From: an uncultured Alphaproteobacteria bacterium
GTDB lineage: Bacteria; Pseudomonadota; Alphaproteobacteria; HIMB59; GCA-002718135
Reading direction: 5' to 3'
NCBI GenBank assembly: GCA_902602695.1
Contig: CACKRO010000005.1
Span: forward strand, 1-64,000
DNA: 64,000 bases
Translations under genes and position numbers: made by a program
Shown here: one piece after another, positions 1 to 8,499 of the stretch
Numbering within the stretch: the stretch's first letter is position 1
Layout: every line of letters begins with the position of its first letter
The notes under the pieces: generated by a model
What the model saw: the letters and a program-made list of their open reading frames with translations, nothing else
What the model was told of the DNA's origin: nothing
Database searches by the model: none

Positions 1-252
1 CTTCACGCAACGTATCATTTATTTCATGCAGGCCTAGGATCAGCAAACGGACATATAGGTTTTAAGCAAATGATGATCAATGATAAGCGAGCAATAGATC
101 TCAGTAATTATAATCATTATCTTCATCATAAATATTTCGAAGTAAATTATGGAAATTTGATGATTCCATTTGATCAATGGTTTGGTACCTATCATGATGG
201 ATCAAAAGAAATGCATGATAAGATGCTTAAAAGAGTTAGTATTAAAAACTAA
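1..252 (+). CDS. C-terminal fragment of a fatty acid hydroxylase / sterol desaturase-like protein (5' end outside window)
   Basis: The reading frame is open from base 1 and ends with TAA at 250-252, so only about 83 C-terminal residues are visible. They are histidine-rich: an HLFH cluster near the start, then HYLHHKYFEVNYG followed by a D-x-W-FGT-H segment. This HxxHH...NYG...D..FGT arrangement is typical of the end of the membrane di-iron fatty acid hydroxylase/sterol desaturase superfamily, where the histidines bind iron. I infer an integral-membrane oxygenase; the substrate cannot be told. The downstream ABC operon has its own leader, so the two are probably not co-transcribed. Confidence 0.55.
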   Translation, partial: LHATYHLFHAGLGSANGHIGFKQMMINDKRAIDLSNYNHYLHHKYFEVNYGNLMIPFDQWFGTYHDGSKEMHDKMLKRVSIKN

Positions 253-307
253 TTTTATTTAATAATTTCAATTATTTAAATAGATTTCAGCCTTTACACA
301 TTATGCC

Positions 308-337
308 TTGTTTAAAGGTTAACATTATGTTTATATG
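308..337 (+). promoter_or_regulatory. possible sigma-70 promoter for the ABC transporter / nan operon
   Basis: In the 131-base gap upstream of the binding-protein gene, TTGTTT (308-313) and TATATG (332-337) are separated by 18 bases and resemble -35 and -10 boxes. The surroundings are AT-rich, so chance matches are common; the call rests on spacing and position only. Confidence 0.3.
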
Positions 338-373
338 GAAATTATATGCTAGCTAGTAGCGTATTTTACTCAT

Positions 374-380
374 AGGAGGA
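374..380 (+). promoter_or_regulatory. strong Shine-Dalgarno site of the binding-protein gene
   Basis: AGGAGGA lies 3 bases before the ATG at 384. Most genes in this window have weak or no SD, so this perfect site both fixes the start codon and suggests high expression, as expected for a periplasmic binding protein. Confidence 0.8.
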
Positions 381-383
381 AAT

Positions 384-1991
384 ATGAAAAAACTATATGT
401 GGTTATAGTTGCAGTGTTGGCTCATCTGATGTTCATTTCATCAGCTTCAGCTCAACCTACAAATAGTAACCAACTATCCGATCCTCGTGTTAGACAAGCT
501 TTATGTATGGCTATCGACATGAAAACAATCGGTGAAACATTATTTGAAGATCAAATCATAATGGCGGATAGTTTATTACCAAACGGTCCAATGAAGTCTC
601 CAAATCTACCTGATCTCAGTTACAATCCTGAAAAGGCTCGTCAACTGTTAGCAGAAGCAAATTGGGACTCTGATAGAGAACTTGACATGGTATTCTATTA
701 TGGAGATCAGCTGACTGCTGACTTCATGGCAGCAATTCAAGCATACTTTGCTGATGTTGGTGTTAAAATGACTTACCGTCTATTACAAGGTGATGTTGGT
801 GCACAACTTAATTCAGTTCCTGATGATGGTGTGAACGGACCAGCTGCTGTTGACTATGACTTAGGTTATGGTGCTCGTGCAGCAATTGCAATGCAAGAAT
901 ATTACAATACATTTAAAACAGGTCTAAACCCACAAACTCCTGGTGATCCAACAATGGATGCGCTTATTGAAAAAATTAATTCAAGCGCAGATCCAGAAGT
1001 TCTAAAACCTGCTTTCTTTGAAATACAAGAATATCAAATGCAGCAAGTTAACATTTGCCCATTATACTATCAAAAATTATTCATCTATGAGAGTAATAAA
1101 GTTGATAGAAATGGTGGATCTTATGGTAACGCTCAGTATAACTATAACTGGGGAATTACTGATTGGAATGTGAGTGGTGGCACTATGCAAACTAACACAG
1201 GTCCAGTTGAATTCTTTGAGCAACCTTGGTACAACCTAGGTTTATGGATACACAATAAAGTTGTTTTCGATAGACTTTTAGTTGCTGATGGTGCGTTACA
1301 ACCAGTTGGATGTTCAGCTTGTGAAAGTTATGAGTTATCAGCTGATGGTCTAAGTTTAACATTTAAACTAAAAGATGGTCTTACTTTCCATGATGGAAAC
1401 GATGTGACTGTTGAGGATGTAGCATGGAGTATTCGTACTGCTATGAAAGCACCTCAAATGCACGCTCTTATCGGAAACACAGTTGGTTCGATCAAAGGCG
1501 CTGATGCATTCAAAGATGGTTCAACTGATGATGTTTCAGGTATTAAATACAATATTGCAGACAGAGTTATTTCATTAGAGTTAACTAAAATTGACCCTAA
1601 CATCTTAACTACGTTTACTCAATTTGCTATTTTGCCTAAACATTTATTAGGCGATGTTGATCCTTTGAAATTCCAACAAAGTGATTTCTGGCAAATGCCA
1701 ATAGGATCTGGAGCATTTAAAATTACTGAAGTTAAAATGAACGACTTTGCAAAGTTCGAACCTTTTGACGGCTATCATGGTGGTAAAGCTGGTTTTGATA
1801 TCATTGCTTACCCAAGTTATGATGGTGATGGTAACTTAATTAAAAATGCTGCTGCAGGAAAAATGGACTACGGATTTACTAAAAACGTAGCTGATGTTGC
1901 TGCACTAGATGCTATGGACAACATGGGAACTAAAGCTGTTGATATCCCTTATACTCGTATGATGTGGATTATGCAGTATCCAAAACCATAG
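384..1991 (+). CDS. ABC transporter substrate-binding protein, SBP family 5, apparently circularly permuted
   Basis: This is a 535-residue periplasmic solute-binding protein. Residues 1-23 form a classical signal peptide (KK, hydrophobic core, ASA cleavage site). The family-5 (peptide/opine/nickel) hallmarks are present but in the wrong order. RVRQAL-MAID, normally a little past mid-protein, is at residues 35-46, and the usual C-terminal tail ends near W261. A Gly/Thr-rich linker follows. The canonical N-terminal signature (YELSADG...FKLKDGLTFHDG) is at 316-338, and PKHLLGD and PIGSGAFKI are at 419-447. The protein ends at residue 535 exactly where RVRQAL should begin. The joined ends lie at an inter-domain hinge, so a working fold is plausible. 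It is followed by permeases, ATPases and nanA-nanE-nanK, which suggests sialic acid or a related sugar as ligand; this is inference. SatA of Haemophilus ducreyi belongs to the same transporter class. Confidence 0.9.
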   Translation: MKKLYVVIVAVLAHLMFISSASAQPTNSNQLSDPRVRQALCMAIDMKTIGETLFEDQIIMADSLLPNGPMKSPNLPDLSYNPEKARQLLAEANWDSDRELDMVFYYGDQLTADFMAAIQAYFADVGVKMTYRLLQGDVGAQLNSVPDDGVNGPAAVDYDLGYGARAAIAMQEYYNTFKTGLNPQTPGDPTMDALIEKINSSADPEVLKPAFFEIQEYQMQQVNICPLYYQKLFIYESNKVDRNGGSYGNAQYNYNWGITDWNVSGGTMQTNTGPVEFFEQPWYNLGLWIHNKVVFDRLLVADGALQPVGCSACESYELSADGLSLTFKLKDGLTFHDGNDVTVEDVAWSIRTAMKAPQMHALIGNTVGSIKGADAFKDGSTDDVSGIKYNIADRVISLELTKIDPNILTTFTQFAILPKHLLGDVDPLKFQQSDFWQMPIGSGAFKITEVKMNDFAKFEPFDGYHGGKAGFDIIAYPSYDGDGNLIKNAAAGKMDYGFTKNVADVAALDAMDNMGTKAVDIPYTRMMWIMQYPKP

Positions 1992-2005
1992 TTAAATTTC
2001 GCATT

Positions 2006-2034
2006 AAAGCTGAGGCATTTGCCTCAGCTTTTTA
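2006..2034 (+). terminator. intrinsic terminator / attenuator after the binding-protein gene
   Basis: A perfect inverted repeat AAAGCTGAGGCA / TGCCTCAGCTTT (arms 2006-2017 and 2020-2031) is followed by Ts. It sits 14 bases after the stop codon and before the first permease. Such partial terminators commonly let binding proteins be made in excess over membrane components. Confidence 0.85.
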
Positions 2035-2055
2035 TTTTAATAACGGGAAGTAATA

Positions 2056-3021
2056 ATGACAACTTACATTGCTCAACGCTTGATTATTTTCTTTCCGATG
2101 CTTCTTGTCATAAGTTTTCTTGTTTATTCGGGATTAGAATTATCTCCCGGTGATGCTGTATCACATATGATTAGCCCAGAACTTGCTTCAACAATAACTG
2201 CTGAACAACTTGATGCAATGCGTGAAGCTTACGGTCTTAATCAAAGTTTCATAACAAGATATTGGATTTGGTTAACCAGCATGGTTCAAGGTGACATGGG
2301 TTACTCCATGGCTGGTGGAGTTGCTATTTCTGAAATAATGGTAAAAACAGTTCCTGCAACTTTGGAACTATCAATGGTTGCTTTATTTTTCTCAACTATT
2401 TTAGGTTGTTCTTTAGGTGTTATTAGTGCACTTAAAAGAGGCTCTGGAACTGATAATTCTCTTACAGTTGCTGGAATGGCTGGAGTCTCTATCCCAGAAT
2501 TTTTCTTTGGATTAGTTGCAATTCTGTTATTTGCCATTGAATTAAAATGGCTTCCTGTGGGAGGAAGACTCATGCCGCATTATGAAACAGTTTGGGATAG
2601 AATTCCAAATATTGTTCTCCCTTCCTTAGTATTAGCATTAATGATGACTGCTGGAGCGATGCGCTATGCACGTTCATCTATGTTAGATGTTCTTGCAAGA
2701 GAATTTATTACTACAGCTCGATCAAAAGGCATGCCAGAGTGGAGAGTAAACATCTTACATGGATTTAGAGTTGCTTTAACACCAGTCGTAGTTTTAATTG
2801 GCTTTCGTCTACCTTTACTTATTGGTGGATCAACTATCATAGAACAGGTTTACCAATGGCCTGGAATTGGTAGTATGTTTATTCGATCTGTTCGTGCATC
2901 AGATTATCCATTAGTTATGACAATATCTCTAATGTATGTATTTGTCGTTCTTACAGCAAGTTTAATTATAGATGTATTAACAGCATTAATTGACCCAAGA
3001 GTCAGATTGGGTAAGGAATAA
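2056..3021 (+). CDS. ABC transporter permease, DppB/OppB type
   Basis: This 321-residue inner-membrane permease has an N-terminal TM helix (residues ~7-25) with the characteristic TYIAQRLI start, a periplasmic stretch, then five more TM segments. The cytoplasmic EAA loop (TTARSKGMPEWRV, about residues 220-232) contacts the ATPase. Length and layout match DppB/OppB/NikB proteins. It starts after the attenuator and ends in a TAATG overlap with the second permease. As part of the transporter upstream of nanA it probably forms half of the pore for a sialic-acid-like solute. Confidence 0.93.
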   Translation: MTTYIAQRLIIFFPMLLVISFLVYSGLELSPGDAVSHMISPELASTITAEQLDAMREAYGLNQSFITRYWIWLTSMVQGDMGYSMAGGVAISEIMVKTVPATLELSMVALFFSTILGCSLGVISALKRGSGTDNSLTVAGMAGVSIPEFFFGLVAILLFAIELKWLPVGGRLMPHYETVWDRIPNIVLPSLVLALMMTAGAMRYARSSMLDVLAREFITTARSKGMPEWRVNILHGFRVALTPVVVLIGFRLPLLIGGSTIIEQVYQWPGIGSMFIRSVRASDYPLVMTISLMYVFVVLTASLIIDVLTALIDPRVRLGKE

Positions 3022-3935
3022 TGGCAAAGACGTCTTTAGATAAAAAATTTGATCAAATTAAAAAACGTGAAGAAGAAAAATCATTTTCAACTAAAAAAAG
3101 AAGTAGAATAGTCAGTAAATTTTTAAATAACCGCCTAGCAGTTTTTGGTCTAATTATTTTTACTATAATTATTTTAGCCTCTTTATTTGCTCCATTACTG
3201 TCGCCATATGATCCTATGCGTGTTGATCTTCGCTCAATGAGGCAAGCGCCATCTTTTGATCATTGGTTTGGCACAGATAGTACAGGGCGTGATGTTTTTA
3301 CAAGAGTTTTATTTGGTGGAAGAGTCTCAATTTTTATTGGTTTAGGAAGCGCTATATTATCTGCAGTAGTTGGCATCGCCGTTGGTTGCTATGCAGGTTA
3401 TAAAGGTGGTTGGATAGATGTTATTGCTCTTAGAGTTTCTGAAATATTTATGTCATTTCCTCAAATAATATTAGTTTTATTGTTAGTATCAATAACGGGT
3501 CAAAGTTTATTTAATCTTATGGCAATATTTATTCTTACAGGATGGGGAGGAATGTATAGGCTTGCCAGAGCACGAATGTTGTCATTACGTGAGGAAGAAT
3601 ATGTTCAAGCTCTGAGAAGTTTTGGACTGTCGACCTTTACCATTTGCTACAAACATATGTTACCAAATGCTTTAAGTCCTATAATGGTTAATATAACTCT
3701 TTCGACGGCTATGTTTATTTTAACAGAAGCTGGTTTAAGTTTCCTTGGACTAGGAGTGCCATTAAATATTCCAACATGGGGAAATATTCTCAATGTTGCT
3801 CAAGATATTTTAATTTTACAAAACTATTGGTGGATGTGGGGACCGGTTGGATTAGTAATTTCAGTATTTGTACTATGTGTTAACTTTATAGGAGATGGTC
3901 TGAGAGATTCAACAGATCCATCACAACAAGGATAG
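3021..3935 (+). CDS. ABC transporter permease, DppC/OppC type
   Basis: This 304-residue partner permease has a cytoplasmic N-terminal tail of about 40 charged residues, a TM helix (KFLNNRLAVFGLIIF), the DppC-type signature FGTDSTGRDVFTRVLFG, and five further TM helices. The EAA loop is EYVQALRSFGLS. The start codon overlaps the stop of the previous permease by one base (TAATG), indicating translational coupling and 1:1 production. It pairs with the DppB-like protein to form the heterodimeric channel. Confidence 0.93.
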   Translation: MAKTSLDKKFDQIKKREEEKSFSTKKRSRIVSKFLNNRLAVFGLIIFTIIILASLFAPLLSPYDPMRVDLRSMRQAPSFDHWFGTDSTGRDVFTRVLFGGRVSIFIGLGSAILSAVVGIAVGCYAGYKGGWIDVIALRVSEIFMSFPQIILVLLLVSITGQSLFNLMAIFILTGWGGMYRLARARMLSLREEEYVQALRSFGLSTFTICYKHMLPNALSPIMVNITLSTAMFILTEAGLSFLGLGVPLNIPTWGNILNVAQDILILQNYWWMWGPVGLVISVFVLCVNFIGDGLRDSTDPSQQG

Positions 3936-3936
3936 T

Positions 3937-4965
3937 ATGACAGATAAAAATAATATAGCTCTCTCAGTTAAAAATCTCAAAACATTTTTCTACACTAATA
4001 ATAGATGTAATAAAGCAGTGAACGGCGTTTCCTTTGATGTTGAAAAAGGTAAAACACTTTGTATCGTTGGAGAAAGTGGATGCGGGAAAAGTGTGACTGC
4101 AGCAACTATTATGCAACTTCTTCCAACTTTATCAAGAATTGAAGAAGGTGAAATTATTTTTCGTAAGGATGATAAAACCGTCAATATTGAAAAGTTAGAA
4201 AAGAATGGAAAAGAAATGAGAAATATTAGAGGTTCTGATATTGCAATGATTTTTCAAGATCCAATGACTGCTTTAAATCCAGTTTATACAGTTGGTTTTC
4301 AAATAAGTGAAAATTTAAAATATCACACTAACCTTAATAGAAAAGAAATAAGAGAAAAAAGTATTTCTCTTTTGAATGATATGGGGATTCCTTTACCTGA
4401 AAAGAGAGTAGATGAATATCCACATAGTTATTCTGGTGGTATGAGACAAAGAGCTATGATTGCAATGGCGATGGCATGTAATCCAAAAATATTAATTGCC
4501 GATGAACCTACAACAGCTTTAGATGTTACAATTCAAGCTCAAATATTTGAATTGATGGAAAAACTTAAAGAGGAAAATGATACTGCAATCATTCTCATTA
4601 CCCATGATATGGGTGTTGTTGCTGAATTAGCCGACAATGTTGCAGTTATGTATATGGGAAATATTGTCGAAGCAGGTACTGCTGATGATGTTTTAAGACG
4701 GCCTACCCACCCGTATACAAAAGCATTATTAGAATCTGTTCCAGTTCTTGGTAGAGGAAAAAATCAAGATATAAATCCTATAAAAGGATCAACACCCGAC
4801 CCATACAACAGGCCTGTTGGATGCCAGTTTGCACCACGTTGTAATTGGCAAACAGAAAGTTGTGATGTGATGCCTGAAATTACACAAATAAATAAAACTC
4901 ATCAAATTAGATGCCATAAATACGAACAATTTTTTGAAAAGTATGATGAAAAAAGAAATTCTTAA
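3937..4965 (+). CDS. ABC transporter ATP-binding protein, DppD/OppD type
   Basis: This 342-residue cytoplasmic ATPase has Walker A GESGCGKS (about residues 46-53), ABC signature SYSGGMRQR, Walker B ILIADEPTTALD and the switch His in LITHDMG. The C-terminal extension (PDPYNRPVGCQFAPRC...C) is the oligo/dipeptide-permease-specific domain with clustered Cys that in some relatives binds an iron-sulfur cluster. It starts one base after the second permease stops and overlaps the next ATPase. It supplies ATP hydrolysis for uptake together with the DppF-like subunit. Confidence 0.93.
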   Translation: MTDKNNIALSVKNLKTFFYTNNRCNKAVNGVSFDVEKGKTLCIVGESGCGKSVTAATIMQLLPTLSRIEEGEIIFRKDDKTVNIEKLEKNGKEMRNIRGSDIAMIFQDPMTALNPVYTVGFQISENLKYHTNLNRKEIREKSISLLNDMGIPLPEKRVDEYPHSYSGGMRQRAMIAMAMACNPKILIADEPTTALDVTIQAQIFELMEKLKEENDTAIILITHDMGVVAELADNVAVMYMGNIVEAGTADDVLRRPTHPYTKALLESVPVLGRGKNQDINPIKGSTPDPYNRPVGCQFAPRCNWQTESCDVMPEITQINKTHQIRCHKYEQFFEKYDEKRNS

Positions 4966-5953
4966 ATTACGCGATGTAAAAGTCTACTTTCCTGTAAAAG
5001 CAGGAGTCTTCAATCGAACAGTCGGACATGTAATGGCAGTCGATGGTGTTGATTTAGATATTTATCGCGGTGAAGTATTAGGTCTGGCTGGTGAAAGTGG
5101 TTGTGGTAAAACTACTCTAGGTAAAGCAATCTTAAGATTGGTTGAGCCAACAAATGGTGAAGTTACATATGTTTCAAAGGAAGATGATGAAACAGAACTG
5201 ACGTCATTAGAAAAAAAAGATATGGATCCTTTTCGAAAAAAACTTCAGATTGTTTTTCAAGATCCACATTCCTCCCTTAATCCTTCTTTTACTATTTTTG
5301 GATCTCTTCAAGATCCATTAAAAAAATTTGGAGTTAATTCAAAAGAAGAAAGAAGAAAGATAATAGGCGATCTATTAGAAGCGGTTAATATGCGTAGAGA
5401 ATATATGGATCGATATCCTCATGAGTTTTCGGGAGGTCAAAGACAGCGAATTGGAATTGTAAGAGCTTTATGTTTAGATCCTGAATTGATTGTATGTGAT
5501 GAAGCCGTCAGTGCATTAGATGTTTCAATTCAGGCTCAAGTTTTACAATTGTTAATGCAGCTTAAAAAAGATAATAATTTAACTTATCTATTTATTACTC
5601 ATGATCTAAGTGTGACAGAATATTTATGTGATAGAATTGCTGTTATGTATTTAGGAAGAATTGTAGAACTTTGTGACTCTGAAGATCTTTATAAAAATAC
5701 TCTTCATCCCTACTCTGAAGCTTTAATATCAGCAATACCAGTCGCAGACCTTGATAAGAAAACTAAGAGGATTGTTTTAGAGGGAGATGTACCAAGCCCA
5801 GTAAATCCACCTAAAGGATGTCCTTTCCATCCTCGTTGCCCTAAAGCAAAAGATGTTTGTAAAACTGAAGTACCAACATTAAAAAAATATTCTACAAATG
5901 GTAATGAGCATTATGCATCTTGCCATTTGATCGATTTACCTGAAATAAGTTAG
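4943..5953 (+). CDS. ABC transporter ATP-binding protein, DppF/OppF type
   Basis: This second ATPase subunit has Walker A GESGCGKT, signature EFSGGQRQRIG, Walker B LIVCDEAVSALD (Ala in place of the usual Pro) and switch His FITHDLS. The C-terminal oligopeptide-type domain carries clustered cysteines (GCPFHPRCPKAKDVC). The frame could open at a TTG at 4934, but ATGs at 4943 and 4946 are likelier starts. The gene overlaps the end of the DppD-like gene by about 20 bases. Two separate ATPases match Dpp/Opp systems. Confidence 0.92.
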   Translation: MMKKEILKLRDVKVYFPVKAGVFNRTVGHVMAVDGVDLDIYRGEVLGLAGESGCGKTTLGKAILRLVEPTNGEVTYVSKEDDETELTSLEKKDMDPFRKKLQIVFQDPHSSLNPSFTIFGSLQDPLKKFGVNSKEERRKIIGDLLEAVNMRREYMDRYPHEFSGGQRQRIGIVRALCLDPELIVCDEAVSALDVSIQAQVLQLLMQLKKDNNLTYLFITHDLSVTEYLCDRIAVMYLGRIVELCDSEDLYKNTLHPYSEALISAIPVADLDKKTKRIVLEGDVPSPVNPPKGCPFHPRCPKAKDVCKTEVPTLKKYSTNGNEHYASCHLIDLPEIS

Positions 5954-5955
5954 TC

Positions 5956-6885
5956 ATGACTAAATACGATCCAAAAGATCTTAACGGTGTTATGCCTGCA
6001 ATGATTACATCCATTAATAAAGATGAAAGTATTAATAAGGAAGGTTTAAGAAAAATAATAAATCATTTGATAGCTGAAAAAGTTAATGGCTTGTACGTAA
6101 CTGGTAGTACAGGTGAGACTTTTTTAATGTCACCAGATGAAAAAAAAGAAGTTCTTGATATTATTGTTGAAGAAGTAAATGGCAGAGTTCCTGTTATTGC
6201 ACATGTTGGGTCTATTGGAACTAAAATTACAACTGATTTAGCAAAATATGCCACTAATGCTGGAGTTGACGCATTATCAGCATTGCCACCTTTCTATTAT
6301 AATTTTTCCAATGAAGAAATTTATAACTATTATAGTGACATAGCTCAATCCTCACATTTACCAATTATTATATATAACATTAGTCATGCAAACTTGATGG
6401 ACATTGATATGTTAAAAAGATTAGCAGCTATAGATAATATTAAAGGGGTAAAATACACAGCAGCAACACATTTTAACTTTGAAAAAATAAAAAAAGAAAT
6501 TGGAGCATATTTTAAAATTTATTCTGGAATGGATGAAATGGCTATTTCTGGTTTGATATCAGGTGCTGATGGAATGATTGGATCATTTTATAATTTAATG
6601 CCAGAAATGTTTGTAGGAATTTTTAAAAATATGAAAAATGGTAATGTTGCAGAAGCAAAAAAATTACAAGACAAAGTCAATATGATCATATTGTATGCTT
6701 TGAAAAAATCAGGGTATCCGTTTATTAAAATGGGATTAAGCTGGATGGGAATTGATGCGGGATATGTAAGAAAACCTTTTTCAAGTATTGTCAATACAGA
6801 GATAGAAAAGGAAATAAAAAATGATTTGAAAAAATTAATTTCAGAAAATGATCTTGAAGAAATAAAATTTTTAAAAGCATTATAA
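5956..6885 (+). CDS. nanA: N-acetylneuraminate lyase (sialic acid aldolase), DapA superfamily
   Basis: This 309-residue TIM-barrel class I aldolase is predicted to cleave N-acetylneuraminate to N-acetylmannosamine and pyruvate. It has the GSTGE carboxylate-binding motif, the catalytic Tyr in IIYNIS and the Schiff-base Lys in GVKYT. NanA-specific stretches follow: IYSGMDEM, SGLISGADGMIGSFYN. These match NanA better than DapA, and the downstream neighbours nanE and nanK supply the next two steps. The start is 2 bases after the ABC ATPase stop, so it is part of the transport operon. A related lyase acting on another nonulosonate or sugar acid cannot be excluded. Confidence 0.83.
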   Translation: MTKYDPKDLNGVMPAMITSINKDESINKEGLRKIINHLIAEKVNGLYVTGSTGETFLMSPDEKKEVLDIIVEEVNGRVPVIAHVGSIGTKITTDLAKYATNAGVDALSALPPFYYNFSNEEIYNYYSDIAQSSHLPIIIYNISHANLMDIDMLKRLAAIDNIKGVKYTAATHFNFEKIKKEIGAYFKIYSGMDEMAISGLISGADGMIGSFYNLMPEMFVGIFKNMKNGNVAEAKKLQDKVNMIILYALKKSGYPFIKMGLSWMGIDAGYVRKPFSSIVNTEIEKEIKNDLKKLISENDLEEIKFLKAL

Positions 6886-6893
6886 TCAACCTT

Positions 6894-7568
6894 GTGAAAA
6901 AAAATATTTTAAAAAAATTAAAAAATAAAATTATTGTATCATGCCAGCCTAATGAGGGTGGTCCTCAGGATAAGACGTCTATTATTGTCTCTATGGCAAA
7001 AGCAGCAATAATAGGAGGTTGTGGGGGAGTACGAATAGAAGGAGAAAAAAATCTCCGTGCCGTTAAAAAAAATATCTCAGTACCAATAATAGGAATAATA
7101 AAAAACGACTTAACAAATTACAAAGTCAGGATCACTCCTCTCTTAAAAGATGTAGAGAAAATAATTAATAGTGGTGCAGATATAATAGCTTATGATGCCA
7201 CAAATAGGAAAAGGCCTTTTCCAACAAAAGAAATTATTTTAAAAATTAAAAAAGCAAATCGTTTAGCTATGGCAGATTGCTCAAATATAGATGATGCTAA
7301 AAATGCTATTTTAGAGGGTGCGGATATTATTGGGACAACACTTGCCGGCTATGTTGGTAAAAAAGTGAAAGATACGGATAAACCAAATATAAAATTGGTT
7401 AAAGAATTTAAAAAACTTAATTGCTTTGTAATGGCTGAAGGGCGTTACAACTCTCCAGAGCTTGCAAAGAAAGCTATACAAGCAGGAGCAGATGCAGTTA
7501 CAATTGGAAGTGCTATTACGCGTATTGATAATATTACGAGTTGGTTTGTAAAAAAAATTAAAAATTAA
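6894..7568 (+). CDS. nanE: N-acetylmannosamine-6-phosphate 2-epimerase
   Basis: This 224-residue TIM-barrel enzyme converts ManNAc-6-P to GlcNAc-6-P. It has the NanE hallmarks: SCQ near the N-terminus, GGVRIEG-NLRAV, PIIGIIKNDL, VRITPLLKDV, GADIIAYDATNRKRP, MADCSN and AEGRYNSPELAKKAI-GADAVTIGSAITR. The start is a GTG at 6894, 8 bases after nanA; no in-frame ATG precedes the conserved region. It is a strong family match and the best single marker that this operon handles sialic acid. Confidence 0.93.
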   Translation: MKKNILKKLKNKIIVSCQPNEGGPQDKTSIIVSMAKAAIIGGCGGVRIEGEKNLRAVKKNISVPIIGIIKNDLTNYKVRITPLLKDVEKIINSGADIIAYDATNRKRPFPTKEIILKIKKANRLAMADCSNIDDAKNAILEGADIIGTTLAGYVGKKVKDTDKPNIKLVKEFKKLNCFVMAEGRYNSPELAKKAIQAGADAVTIGSAITRIDNITSWFVKKIKN

Positions 7569-7569
7569 A

Positions 7570-8451
7570 ATGAATAAAAAAATATTTAACAAATCAGGTA
7601 TCGCAATTGATTTTGGAGCAACTAAGATATCAGTATCTCATATAATTAAAGGAAAGTTTAAAAAAACTATAACTAAACCCACTTCAATAAGTAAAATAGG
7701 AAAAAATTACATTCAGCAAATTGAAAAAAATATAAAAATAGTAAATCAATTAAAATTAAAAAAAATAGGTATAGCTATTACTGGTAGAGTTGATCAATCA
7801 GGAAATTGGTACTCAGTAAATAAAGAAAATTTAGGAACTTTTAAAATACCTCTTAAAAAGCTTGTAGAGAAAAAATTTAAAACACCAACTACAATTATTA
7901 ATGATGCTACTGCTGCAGCTTTTGGTGAAGCAATGTATGGAAAAGGCTATAAATATAAACGCGTTGGATATATTACAATTTCAAGTGGTATCGGGGTGGG
8001 TATAGTTTTAAACAATAAACCCTTTCTTTCTGAGACTGGTCTAGCTGGACATTTAGGTTTTACAACCTCAACTCTGGGAACAACAAAATGTGGGAGTGGA
8101 AGAATTGGTACTTTTGAAAGTATCGCTTCTGGTAAAGCAATGAGTAAAATTGCTAGACAAAAAGGTTACAAAAATATCACAGCTAAGGAAATTTTTAAGC
8201 TTAGTTTAAATAATAAAAAATGGGCGAGAGAAATAATTGATTTAAGTGCAAAATCTATCTCAGAATTATGTGCTAATTTAAAAGCTATTTTTGATATAGA
8301 TATAATTATTCTTGGTGGAAGTATTGGAATGGCGAAGGGTTATGTAGAACTTGTTAAAAAAAATTTGGCTCAAGAACCTAAATTATTTCATGTAAAAGTA
8401 GTGAAGTCATCTCTTGGTGTGAAAGCTGCAAAAATGGGTGTTTTGATTTAA
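7570..8451 (+). CDS. nanK: ROK-family sugar kinase, probable N-acetylmannosamine kinase, with degenerate zinc site
   Basis: This 293-residue ROK kinase is predicted to phosphorylate ManNAc to ManNAc-6-P. It shows the phosphate-1 motif AIDFGATKIS, GIAITGRVD, the catalytic Asp in NDATAAAFGE and a GIGVGIV phosphate-2 loop. The ROK zinc motif, normally C-x-C-G-x-x-G-C-x-E after a conserved His, reads CGSGRIGTFE here. The His in GHLG remains but only one of three Cys is left, so zinc binding is probably lost. It starts 1 base after the nanE stop. The NanK role is inferred from context; other hexose substrates are possible. Confidence 0.8.
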   Translation: MNKKIFNKSGIAIDFGATKISVSHIIKGKFKKTITKPTSISKIGKNYIQQIEKNIKIVNQLKLKKIGIAITGRVDQSGNWYSVNKENLGTFKIPLKKLVEKKFKTPTTIINDATAAAFGEAMYGKGYKYKRVGYITISSGIGVGIVLNNKPFLSETGLAGHLGFTTSTLGTTKCGSGRIGTFESIASGKAMSKIARQKGYKNITAKEIFKLSLNNKKWAREIIDLSAKSISELCANLKAIFDIDIIILGGSIGMAKGYVELVKKNLAQEPKLFHVKVVKSSLGVKAAKMGVLI

Positions 8452-8499
8452 ACACAAGAAAGTATTGTGCTTTTAATAAAAATTGCATAGGTTAATAAA

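Noticed and set aside
2301-2573. Antisense 90-residue open frame inside the permease gene
   Set aside because: It mirrors a conserved permease, has no SD and no recognisable domain; a shadow frame.
5956-6885. Housekeeping dapA
   Set aside because: NanA-like SGMDEM and GADGMIGSFYN segments plus nanE/nanK neighbours favour the lyase.
8453-8474. Terminator between nanK and the aminotransferase
   Set aside because: Only a 5-bp stem CACAA/TTGTG with a short T run; too weak to list.
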